IMG/VR virus record: IMGVR_UViG_3300047319_000798
Location: 1-64,000 of that record
Length of the DNA: 64,000 bases
Direction: 5' to 3' (one strand)
Origin: a virus
The notes below the pieces were generated by a model. It had not been told where the DNA came from. It did no database searches and saw only the letters and a list, made by a program, of their open reading frames with translations. The position numbers and the translations under genes are program-made. This document shows, in pieces, positions 1-6,153 of the stretch; within the stretch, counting starts at the first letter, position 1; every line of letters begins with the position of its first letter.

Positions 1-213
1 TTGACGGTTGTGGCGGCGGTTATGGGCCGTGCGCTCTATTACGCGATGCCTGATGAACTGGTCAATGAGGCGATTGACCGGGCGGCAGCCATGGCTAAGG
101 AACTGGTCAAGGTTAACGCGGGTACGCTGGATGACAAGGACAAGGCAGTAGCCAGCGCGGATTTTGCTGACCTGGTTGAAATGATCCGGTCTATTGGAGC
201 AACGAAACACTAA
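1..213 (+). CDS. Hypothetical protein, possibly 5'-truncated
   Basis: The frame is open from the first base of the window, so the true start may lie upstream; TTG at 1 is the first possible start inside the window. The visible 70 residues are mostly helical and charged, with an acidic C-terminal half, and I recognise no family. Its TAA stop overlaps the ATG of the GcrA-like gene by one base, which suggests translational coupling in one transcript. Function unknown. Confidence 0.5.
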   Translation: MTVVAAVMGRALYYAMPDELVNEAIDRAAAMAKELVKVNAGTLDDKDKAVASADFADLVEMIRSIGATKH

Positions 214-734
214 TGGTATGGCCTTTGGAAAGTGTTTGGCAGCAGCACCCGGATGCTGGAGAGTATCTACAGGAGCTGGTCAAGCAGGGTCTGAGCGCCG
301 GGGAGGCGACGGATAAGCTGACCGCGCGGTTCATGGTGACGTTTACCCGCAGCCAGGTCATGGGCAAGCTCAAGCGCATGCGGCTATCGTTGCGCCGGGC
401 AGAGATCAGGGCCGAAAAGCCGCCTGAGCCGCCCCCTCCGCCTAAGCTGCCGCCGCCGCGTAAGGTGTCGAGTTTCAATAGTGTGATCCGGCGCGAGTTT
501 CAGCAGCCCAGTTTCCCACCAATCCCAGCGCCGCTAAGCACGCACCCGGGCTATCGGTTCGCGGATGTACCGCGCAATGGGTGTATGTTTGAAATATCCC
601 CCAATGATACTCTAGCCAGGGATTTTCGCTTTTGTGGGATGCCTCGTTTTGACACTGAGCCTTACTGTGAGCAGCACTTTGAGTTAACACTAGCGCCAGC
701 GAATTATAGGCTTAAGCTTAAGGCGCACCGATGA
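213..734 (+). CDS. GcrA-like cell-cycle regulator homologue
   Basis: This 173-aa protein has a helical N-terminal region resembling the GcrA DNA-binding part (about residues 1-60), a proline-rich linker (about 70-110), and a C-terminal GcrA-type block: Cys124, then FCG with Cys141, then YCEQH with Cys152 and His155. GcrA is an alphaproteobacterial regulator that binds RNA polymerase sigma70 holoenzyme and responds to GANTC methylation. A phage copy could redirect host polymerase to phage promoters or alter the cell cycle; that role is inferred. It starts on the TAATG overlap with the gene before and ends in an ATGA overlap with the gene after. The family assignment rests mainly on the C-terminal Cys/His pattern. 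Confidence 0.7.
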   Translation: MVWPLESVWQQHPDAGEYLQELVKQGLSAGEATDKLTARFMVTFTRSQVMGKLKRMRLSLRRAEIRAEKPPEPPPPPKLPPPRKVSSFNSVIRREFQQPSFPPIPAPLSTHPGYRFADVPRNGCMFEISPNDTLARDFRFCGMPRFDTEPYCEQHFELTLAPANYRLKLKAHR

Positions 735-1030
735 AACCGTGGTGGGCGGAGACAGCTCAGATGCCAAGACCCGTTTGTGTGTTATGTAATCGTTTCTTTA
801 AGACAGCATCGACCGGGCGCTATGTGCTAGAGCAGGTGCCCGGTGGGCCTAATGCCTGGGTGCCTTATAAGCTTTGGAGCGCGGATGTCTTGCGTTGTAG
901 TGGCTGCGGTAAGCAGATTGTTACTGGTTTTGGGCGCGAACCAATAGCAGAGCATTTTGATCCAGACTTTCAGAATACATTAGCTCGGATTAAAGCATCA
1001 TCAGAAGTAATTATCGTAAACGATTGTTAA
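731..1030 (+). CDS. Small zinc-ribbon protein
   Basis: A 99-aa protein with two CxxC pairs, CVLC near residue 16 and CSGC near residue 56, that could bind one zinc ion. Its start overlaps the stop of the GcrA-like gene (ATGA), so the two are probably translated together and may work together. The C-terminal third is acidic and ends in Cys. I do not recognise a named family. A phage promoter begins ten bases after its stop, so it closes the first transcription unit in the window. Confidence 0.6.
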   Translation: MKPWWAETAQMPRPVCVLCNRFFKTASTGRYVLEQVPGGPNAWVPYKLWSADVLRCSGCGKQIVTGFGREPIAEHFDPDFQNTLARIKASSEVIIVNDC

Positions 1031-1039
1031 AATAACCCC

Positions 1040-1068
1040 TTGACTATTTGTAACTGAGCGTCTATGTA
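1040..1068 (+). promoter_or_regulatory. Sigma70-type phage promoter (TTGACT-N17-TATGTA)
   Basis: The -35 TTGACT is at 1040-1045 and the -10 TATGTA at 1063-1068, spacer 17. The spacer holds TGTAACTG at 1049-1056, also found in the spacer of the leftward promoter at 49298. The predicted start near 1075 is followed at 1081 by the AATTGG-loop hairpin. It drives the gene at 1122. Confidence 0.7.
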
Positions 1069-1080
1069 GGGAAAGAACGC

Positions 1081-1096
1081 AGCCGAATTGGCGGCT
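1081..1096 (+). promoter_or_regulatory. 5'-leader hairpin with AATTGG loop
   Basis: The stem AGCCG (1081-1085) pairs with CGGCT (1092-1096) around loop AATTGG (1086-1091), just after the predicted transcript start. Five other promoters in the window are followed by a hairpin with the same AAT[T/C]GG loop but a different paired stem. Confidence 0.6.
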
Positions 1097-1098
1097 TG

Positions 1099-1115
1099 CG
1101 CCTTTTCTAAAGGCG
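1099..1115 (+). promoter_or_regulatory. Hairpin covering the ribosome binding site
   Basis: CGCCTTT (1099-1105) pairs perfectly with AAAGGCG (1109-1115) across a TCT loop. The right arm contains the only purine-rich ribosome binding site (AAAGGCGG) before the ATG at 1122, so this fold would hide it. It may limit or regulate translation of the downstream gene. Confidence 0.5.
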
Positions 1116-1121
1116 GTCTAA

Positions 1122-1796
1122 ATGAGATACAGGTACATCGTTCACGCCAGTGATCTGGACGGCGCCAAGCTGTTGATTGATCGCGGATATGAGGTGGCGA
1201 TATCTATGCTACCTGATGAGGAGCTAGAGCCAGAGCCTGAGTCTGAACTCAAGCCAGAGCCTACATATGCGCCCTCGTTCTTACCTGATCCCCCTAAGCC
1301 CAGGATCAAGCGCGATCTTCCTGCCCTAGAAAAGATGATGAACTGGGGCACGATCAAAGCGGCGCTTAGCGTTCTTCAGGATGGTAAGCCCCATCGGGCT
1401 AGTGAGCTGGGGCAGGAGTTTGAAATCCCAGGCCAGCCGGGAACTTACTTTGCGCCCGGTTCCGTTGCTTCAGCCGCTGGGAAATTGGCTGCCGTTGGAG
1501 GAATTATCAGACCTAAAGCGGGGTATTGGCAGTTGGCCAACGGGGTATCGGCCTTTGAGTCTGTACCCCCGCGCGTTCGCCATACTCGCGTTGTGTTACC
1601 AGATGGGTTAACCTCTCCTGGCGTGATTATGGCGTTTGTGAAGAGCATGTCTGGCGATGTTTCGCGCAGGAATATTGTGAAGCACTGTGAGGGCATGGGG
1701 CTCAAGTTTGTGACTGTAAAGCGCGCCCTTAGCTCGCTAGTGTCAACCCGCAAACTGGAGAGGATGCCTGATGGAACATTTCGGTTGGTACAGTAA
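1122..1796 (+). CDS. Unknown protein with two winged-helix-like halves
   Basis: A 224-aa protein, first gene behind the promoter at 1040. Residues 35-65 are an acidic Pro/Glu linker. Two segments (about 70-140 and 155-224) look like helix-turn-helix or winged-helix folds: alternating short helices and a terminal beta hairpin, as in the final WQLANG- and FRLVQ-type strands. DNA binding is therefore plausible but inferred. The tandem of promoter, leader hairpin and RBS-covering hairpin suggests controlled expression. No family recognised. Confidence 0.6.
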   Translation: MRYRYIVHASDLDGAKLLIDRGYEVAISMLPDEELEPEPESELKPEPTYAPSFLPDPPKPRIKRDLPALEKMMNWGTIKAALSVLQDGKPHRASELGQEFEIPGQPGTYFAPGSVASAAGKLAAVGGIIRPKAGYWQLANGVSAFESVPPRVRHTRVVLPDGLTSPGVIMAFVKSMSGDVSRRNIVKHCEGMGLKFVTVKRALSSLVSTRKLERMPDGTFRLVQ

Positions 1797-1812
1797 CTGG
1801 AAAGGAGGAAGA

Positions 1813-2505
1813 ATGAAAGCCACAGGACAACACGCTAAGCTGTTGGTTGAGTCAGCAGCGGCGCAGTATGGTATTCGCAGCCAAGTTGACGGCCATGGTA
1901 AATCCCACTGGATTGTTAAGTGTACTGAGTGCGGTACAGAAAAGAGCGTTTTTAACGCCTCAGTAAACGACTCCAATTGGTTGGTCAACCACTTCACCAA
2001 ACACGGCTGGGTCTTCGACCGTAAGGTGGCGCAGTACTGCTCCACTACGCATGCCCGTGAAGCCAAAGAACGTCAACGCCAACTTAGAAAGGAGGAAGAG
2101 ATGAAACACGAACCAACCCCGCCACCAGCACCAGTTCAAGGAGTAGAGTCAGTGAGTGTAGTACCCCCAATTGGGCCGGACCCCAAGATCGTGCGCCAGG
2201 TAATCACCTTGCTCAACGATCACTTCAATAGCACCAAGCGGCTCTATGAGCCGGGATGGGATGACGCCCGGGTGGCTAAGGAGTCACAAGCTTCGCTGGA
2301 GTTCGTTACCAAGTATCGGCGCGAGGGCTATGGTGAACTGGCGGAAGACCCGCAGATTGCTCAGTTTCGCGCTGATCTCAAGGCTATGGGTGAACTTTAC
2401 CATCAGTCACTAAAGAGCCTAGAACAGTCTTTTGCCCAACAGCTGGGCGAGATGAACTCGCGGCTAGAGCGGTTAATGTCGTTGCGACCCAAGGCAGGAG
2501 GGTGA
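1813..2505 (+). CDS. Unknown zinc-finger protein with an in-frame internal start
   Basis: ATG 1813 is chosen because AAAGGAGGAAGA lies directly before it; an ATG 42 bases upstream has no such site. The 230-aa product has an N-terminal Cys/His region (CTEC near residue 37, HFTKH, then YC and THA) that may bind zinc, then a Pro-rich linker and a helical C-terminal domain. Almost the same ribosome binding site (AAAGGAGGAAGAG) recurs at 2087-2100 in frame with ATG 2101. The C-terminal 134 residues can thus be made alone. Function unknown. Confidence 0.65.
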   Translation: MKATGQHAKLLVESAAAQYGIRSQVDGHGKSHWIVKCTECGTEKSVFNASVNDSNWLVNHFTKHGWVFDRKVAQYCSTTHAREAKERQRQLRKEEEMKHEPTPPPAPVQGVESVSVVPPIGPDPKIVRQVITLLNDHFNSTKRLYEPGWDDARVAKESQASLEFVTKYRREGYGELAEDPQIAQFRADLKAMGELYHQSLKSLEQSFAQQLGEMNSRLERLMSLRPKAGG

Positions 2506-2732
2506 AATGTCCGACGAGCGGCAAGGTGCGGCATACCAGCCGCAGAACTGCCGCGAAGCATATTCAGAGCCTACAGGGCGCGGGGAAGACGGCCCCGCGC
2601 GTTTACGCCTATCGCTGTCGGTATTGCGGCGGCTGGCATATCGGGTATCGTCATCTCACCGATGGCGACCGGATTAGTGAGCTGTTGCGTCGTGCAACAG
2701 AGCGCGCAAACAGGAGGAAAAGTGATGACTGA
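2502..2732 (+). CDS. Small zinc-ribbon protein with YCGGWH motif
   Basis: A 76-aa basic protein. MKCPTSGK at the start and YRCRYCGGWHIGYR at residues 37-50 form the C...CxxC...H pattern of a small protein family often seen in phages and proteobacteria. It starts at GTG 2502, overlapping the previous stop (GTGA); AGGAGG touches the start directly, unusually close. A competing ATG at 2507 has better spacing but opens a frame with no recognisable protein, so GTG is preferred. The C-terminus is rich in Arg/Lys, suggesting nucleic-acid binding (inferred). Confidence 0.65.
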   Translation: MKCPTSGKVRHTSRRTAAKHIQSLQGAGKTAPRVYAYRCRYCGGWHIGYRHLTDGDRISELLRRATERANRRKSDD

Positions 2733-2937
2733 TCCCAATGTAATCTTGGAGTGCATTCACGCCGATATAAGCGAAACGCTCCATGAGGAGATATCCAAGC
2801 TAGTGGTCGAAGAGGCGGAGAAGGTGTTCAAGGAGTACGAGAGTGAGGTCAGGGCTTTGATTCACGACATCATCCATCTTGTGATGGATGATTTGAGAGG
2901 GGAGCCCAAGCCCGAGATTGATGTTGCCGCTGAGTAG
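2725..2937 (+). CDS. Small acidic helical protein
   Basis: ATG 2725 has AGGAGG seven bases upstream. The 70-aa product is strongly acidic, predicted all-helical, with no cysteine except near the N-terminus. It overlaps the zinc-ribbon gene by eight bases and is the last gene before the promoter at 2968. Highly acidic small phage proteins often act as DNA mimics or inhibitors of host proteins, but nothing here shows that directly. No family recognised. Confidence 0.6.
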   Translation: MTDPNVILECIHADISETLHEEISKLVVEEAEKVFKEYESEVRALIHDIIHLVMDDLRGEPKPEIDVAAE

Positions 2938-2967
2938 AATTATCTTGGGGTGACTGTAACTTGGGGG

Positions 2968-2997
2968 TTGACTTGTATTGGGTCAGCCCCCTATGTT
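2968..2997 (+). promoter_or_regulatory. Sigma70-type phage promoter (TTGACT-N18-TATGTT)
   Basis: TTGACT is at 2968-2973 and TATGTT at 2992-2997, spacer 18. The transcript start near 3004 coincides with the left arm of the AATCGG-loop hairpin. It serves the DUF932-like gene at 3039. Confidence 0.7.
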
Positions 2998-3003
2998 ACT
3001 CCT

Positions 3004-3025
3004 ACCGGCCCAATCGGGGACCGGT
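3004..3025 (+). promoter_or_regulatory. 5'-leader hairpin with AATCGG loop
   Basis: ACCGGCCC (3004-3011) pairs with GGACCGGT (3018-3025), one C-A mismatch, around loop AATCGG (3012-3017). The ribosome binding site GGAGA (3028-3032) follows immediately. Same loop class as the leaders at 1081, 49265, 49510, 51837 and 63106. Confidence 0.6.
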
Positions 3026-3038
3026 TTGGAGAACAGTC

Positions 3039-4106
3039 ATGAAAAAGGGTAAGTCACTTGTTGACCTGGCGGCTGAGATTGAGCGCCAGCATCGAGTCAA
3101 GCGGGACTTTCAAGTCCCCACACAGCTTATGGAGTTGGACCCAGAATTGCAGCTGGTGTTCGGTGAGCATCACTTTCCGGTTCAAGACCTGGCTCACAGC
3201 CAGATTGCGGAGCGGCTCAAAATTCCGGGTGCGTATTACCGGCGGATGCGCACCGACAATCCGGAGCTGCTGCGCTCCAACGTGAACACGTGGTGGAAGG
3301 AGGAACCCGCCAAGTGCATTGTGCGCACGCTCGACGGCGGCGCGCGGGCCTATCTCTCCGACAGCTATCGGCGGTTCGACAATGTCGATCTGGCTGAAGT
3401 GGTTCTGCCGGTCTTGACCGAGCTCAACCTCAACATCATATCGGCGGAGATCACTGAGCGTCGCCTTTACATCAAGGCGGTGGATCAGAACATTGAGGCG
3501 AAAGTGCCCACGGGTAAGGCGCTGGGCGACGGCACCCACGAGTTCTTCGATTGTCTTTCGCCCGCGCTGCAGATCAGCAACAGCGAAGTGGGCCTGGGCG
3601 CGCTATCGATTGAAATTGGCACACTGACTAAGATGTGTACCAACCTGGCCTGGATGTCGGGCAAGGGTATGCGCAAGTGGCACATCGGCAAATCGGACGC
3701 CGGTGAGGACATCGAGCGGCTGCTCACCGACGAAACGCGCAAGGCCAGCGACAAGGCGGTCTATATGACCATGGTCGATGTGGTCAGGAACGCCTTCAAT
3801 GAGGAACGGTTCGGCGCTATGGCCGCTGAGATCGCGGGCAGCTCCAAGCGCAAAATCGAAGCGGACCCGGCGGCGGTTATTGAGCTGGTGGCTGAGCGGT
3901 TCTCCATGAACAAGGACAGCCGCGCCTCTGTGTTGCGCCATCTGATCGAGGGCGGCTCACTGACCCAGTATGGTCTGGCCAACGCGATCACGCGGACGGC
4001 GGAGGATGAAGCCTCCTACGATACCGCCACTGACTACGAGAAGGCCGGTGGAACGATCATGATGCTGTCGGAGGACGACTGGAAGGAATACGCCAAAGCG
4101 GCGTAA
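3039..4106 (+). CDS. DUF932-like protein
   Basis: ATG 3039 is chosen over an earlier start because it has GGAGA six bases upstream and because the promoter at 2968 lies inside the longer reading. The 355-aa protein has the look of the DUF932 (phage/plasmid-like, TIGR03299-type) family: a conserved N-terminal region ending in LxxDGGARAYLSDSYRRFDN (about residues 96-118), a central beta-rich part, and a GALSIEIGTLTKMCTNLA-type segment. The family is common in phages and plasmids and its biochemical role is not settled. It has its own promoter and a strong terminator, so it is a monocistronic unit. Confidence 0.75.
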   Translation: MKKGKSLVDLAAEIERQHRVKRDFQVPTQLMELDPELQLVFGEHHFPVQDLAHSQIAERLKIPGAYYRRMRTDNPELLRSNVNTWWKEEPAKCIVRTLDGGARAYLSDSYRRFDNVDLAEVVLPVLTELNLNIISAEITERRLYIKAVDQNIEAKVPTGKALGDGTHEFFDCLSPALQISNSEVGLGALSIEIGTLTKMCTNLAWMSGKGMRKWHIGKSDAGEDIERLLTDETRKASDKAVYMTMVDVVRNAFNEERFGAMAAEIAGSSKRKIEADPAAVIELVAERFSMNKDSRASVLRHLIEGGSLTQYGLANAITRTAEDEASYDTATDYEKAGGTIMMLSEDDWKEYAKAA

Positions 4107-4132
4107 GCCACCCTCCACTACTGAGGCCAAAC

Positions 4133-4172
4133 AAGGGGCCAGAGCGATGAAACGCTCTGGCCCTTTACTTTT
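4133..4172 (+). terminator. Rho-independent terminator
   Basis: GGGCCAGAGCG (4136-4146) pairs with CGCTCTGGCCC (4153-4163) around ATGAAA, followed by TTTACTTTT. It ends the DUF932-like transcript. An ATG in the loop opens a frame into the next gene but is not a plausible start. Confidence 0.85.
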
Positions 4173-4254
4173 GGCTATGTTACGCTATATTTCAATAGAC
4201 CCTGGTACACCGTGGCCCCTGTACCGTACTGGGTTGAAACAGGAGTATGATAAA

Positions 4255-4542
4255 GTGAAAACCAACACCAAGCTAAAGGGGGCACCTAAAGCTGAGATCA
4301 AGCGTCGTGGCCCTGCTACACTCGATTCAGAGGAAGCACGGAGGCGCATCAACATCCGCTGGGACCGCCCGGGCGCGCGTGAAGCGCAGTCGGTGGCTGT
4401 GCGTGCGCGCCTAGCCGCGAAGGCGAAGGAAGAGGCCAAGGCTGAGCGCGCGGCTAAGCGCGCCGCTAAGGTTGAAGCCGCTAAAGCTGAAGCCGCTAAG
4501 GCTGAGCGCGCTGCCAAGCGAGCGGCGCGTAAGGCTGCCTAG
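4255..4542 (+). CDS. Lys/Ala-rich histone-H1-like basic protein
   Basis: GTG 4255 is chosen: AGGAG lies nine bases upstream, while the longer frame would begin inside the terminator loop at 4147. The 95-aa product has a basic N-terminal half (KRRGPATLD..., RINIRWDRPGAR) and a C-terminal tail of repeats of the type KAERAAKRAAKVEAAKAE, resembling the AlaLys-rich tails of bacterial H1-like proteins. It probably binds DNA or RNA non-specifically. Expression may start from a weak site over the preceding terminator (TTTACT 4164, TATATT 4186), which is uncertain. Confidence 0.65.
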   Translation: MKTNTKLKGAPKAEIKRRGPATLDSEEARRRINIRWDRPGAREAQSVAVRARLAAKAKEEAKAERAAKRAAKVEAAKAEAAKAERAAKRAARKAA

Positions 4543-4701
4543 AAGCAGCCGCCTGTAGGGCTGTACAGCCCTGATACAGAAAGTCAGCGGAGGGGGTTCC
4601 CTCGCTGATCTCCCGCGCTGTCGGAAGGGAGGCTGGCAGCGCGGGAACCTTGCCGCCATCACACAATCACGCTATACCCCCAGGCTTGGGAGGCAACCGG
4701 T
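4543..4701. other. Structured non-coding stretch
   Basis: No gene is seen in these 159 bases. They begin with CCTGTAGGGCT (4552-4562), which recurs at 46057 and 63911, running into the 14-base palindrome GGGCTGTACAGCCC (4558-4571). A hairpin follows, TCAGCG (4584-4589) with CGCTGA (4603-4608), then a perfect 9-bp stem CCCGCGCTG (4612-4620) with CAGCGCGGG (4637-4645). There is no T-run, so this is not a typical terminator. It could be a structured RNA or protein-binding site. Confidence 0.45.
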
Positions 4702-5154
4702 GTGCGTGATGGCGGTTTAAGGGCTGAGTTCCGCAAACGGTTTCCAGGGTGGCAGTGGACATCCATCGAGACGTTCACGGTCCCCGGTGTTCCAGATTCA
4801 GAGTTCATCACCCCTGACGGGGTTCAAGGCTGGATAGAGTTCAAGCGGGTCACTGAGTGGAAGGTGACGTTTGAGCCGTTTCAACCCGCGTGGATAGACC
4901 GGCGTGCACGCTATGGCGGGCGGGTCTGGGTGGCTGTGCGCCGTAAGCCCAGTGCCAAGAAGTTTGCGGGCGAGGATCAGCTCTGGATGATCCCGGGCCG
5001 ACATGTCTTGCAGCTGTCTCATGAAGGCTTGCGACCATTCGGCTTCGCATACCAGACTGAGACGCAAGGCCCCGCTAGCTGGGATTGGGAATGGGTGGAA
5101 GGGCTGCTCAGGTCATCGCCATCGACTAGACTGGACTTGGCGAGGGCAAGCTGA
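4702..5154 (+). CDS. PD-(D/E)xK-like nuclease
   Basis: GTG 4702 has GGGAGG eight bases upstream. The 150-aa protein begins with a helix, then GWQWTSIETF, then VPDSEF (near residue 31) and GWIEFKR (near residue 43). The Asp, Glu and Lys in this order and spacing fit the D...ExK active site of the restriction-endonuclease/Holliday-resolvase fold, as in small VRR-NUC-like phage enzymes. Likely work is DNA cleavage or resolution during replication or packaging. Its stop overlaps the ATG of the NusG-like gene (TGATG). Fold assignment is from motif reading only. Confidence 0.6.
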   Translation: MRDGGLRAEFRKRFPGWQWTSIETFTVPGVPDSEFITPDGVQGWIEFKRVTEWKVTFEPFQPAWIDRRARYGGRVWVAVRRKPSAKKFAGEDQLWMIPGRHVLQLSHEGLRPFGFAYQTETQGPASWDWEWVEGLLRSSPSTRLDLARAS

Positions 5155-5660
5155 TGGCGTGGTTACTTGCGCGGACGCTAGCCCAACAAGAGTACCAGAT
5201 ACGTGATCGGCTGATCAGCAGTTCATTGGGTGCCTATGTACCATCGCGCCGTCTTTTGGTCTATCCGCGCCATACTCGAAAACCCCGCGCCGTTCGTTAT
5301 CCATTGTTTTCTAGGTACTTATTTATTTGGATTGATGATGTTTGGGCCGATTATTCAATAATGTGCTCTGTGTCAAGGAATATATGGACTGTCCGAAATC
5401 AAGAAAATGAGTTTGTCTACGTAAGTGATAAGGATATTGACCGATTGGCAGCACGCGAAGCGGGCGGGGAGTTTGATCAGAGGCATGAGGGCGACGACAT
5501 TAGATTTATGGTTGGCGATTGCGTACTGGTTAAGAGCGGGCCTTTTGCTGATCTGCGCGGCGTGGTTCAACAGTTTATTCATCCAAAGCGTAAGTGTCGA
5601 GTGGACCTACCTAATTGCTCATTGGAAGTGGGGATTGACCTTCTGGAGCTGGCCAGCTAA
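5154..5660 (+). CDS. NusG/RfaH-like transcription factor
   Basis: The 168-aa protein fits the NusG family in length and order. An N-terminal NGN-type domain (about residues 1-100) has WLLARTLAQQEYQIRDRL and the typical RYPLFSRYLFIWID strand. A C-terminal KOW-type segment reads GDCVLVKSGPFADLRGVVQ (about 118-136). NusG proteins bind the RNA polymerase clamp and govern pausing and termination; phage or specialised copies usually act as antiterminators recruited at particular sites. Here it sits just ahead of the long packaging, head and tail operon, a natural place for an antiterminator. Whether it recognises the AAT[T/C]GG leader hairpins is speculation. Confidence 0.8.
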   Translation: MAWLLARTLAQQEYQIRDRLISSSLGAYVPSRRLLVYPRHTRKPRAVRYPLFSRYLFIWIDDVWADYSIMCSVSRNIWTVRNQENEFVYVSDKDIDRLAAREAGGEFDQRHEGDDIRFMVGDCVLVKSGPFADLRGVVQQFIHPKRKCRVDLPNCSLEVGIDLLELAS

Positions 5661-5727
5661 CTTCGCCGTTGGGTAAGAGCCGAGGTGCGGATTCGTTCCG
5701 GCACCCGTTGCCTGGCGGAGCCTGGAA

Positions 5728-6153
5728 ATGATTATCCAGGACGGTGGGCTATTGCGTCAATACTGTCGCGCCCGAACCACTGGGTCGATTATGGCCGACG
5801 GCGACAGTGGTCCTCCACTGGTCATCGATCTCCGGCTGAAGCCGGATGCATCACCCCTAGACTTTCTCACGGCCATGTATCGCCATCCCGGCGTTCCGTT
5901 AGGGATGCGTTTGACAGCGGCGCAGAACGCGGCGCAGTATGTTCACCCAAGGCTTGTAGCTATCGCGGCGGTTAGCCCGGGCGGCGAGCGGTTTGAGATC
6001 AAGGGCGGCTTACCCGCGCTACCCGGCGCGCCAACCATAATGCCGGGCAGAGAGGGTCCGATCATTGATGCTAAAGCAACAGTGATTGAACCAACACCAA
6101 TGAAGAAGCCGATCAAGCCAAAGACCCCGGCGGATGAGCCGGTTGATCCGTGA
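5728..6153 (+). CDS. Putative terminase small subunit
   Basis: ATG 5728 has GGAG seven bases upstream. The 141-aa product carries a helical block PLDFLTAMYRHPGVPLGMRL followed by TAAQNAAQYVHPRL (about residues 44-77), a pattern shared by short proteins encoded directly before large terminases in many proteobacterial phages. The C-terminus is a Pro/Lys-rich tail. It would bind phage DNA ends and hand them to the large subunit. It overlaps the large terminase start (GTGA). The call depends on position and this one motif. Confidence 0.6.
   Translation: MIIQDGGLLRQYCRARTTGSIMADGDSGPPLVIDLRLKPDASPLDFLTAMYRHPGVPLGMRLTAAQNAAQYVHPRLVAIAAVSPGGERFEIKGGLPALPGAPTIMPGREGPIIDAKATVIEPTPMKKPIKPKTPADEPVDP

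Noticed and set aside
2507-2680. Alternative gene at ATG 2507 with well-spaced AGGAGG
   Set aside because: Its frame gives no recognisable protein, while the GTG 2502 frame encodes the conserved YCGGWH zinc ribbon.
4147-4254. ATG in the terminator loop as the start of the Lys/Ala-rich protein
   Set aside because: Translation would begin inside the terminator, and a GTG at 4255 has a good ribosome binding site.
5661-5727. Possible RNA gene in the gap before the small terminase gene
   Set aside because: No stable cloverleaf or promoter was found in the 67 bases; it is probably only leader sequence.
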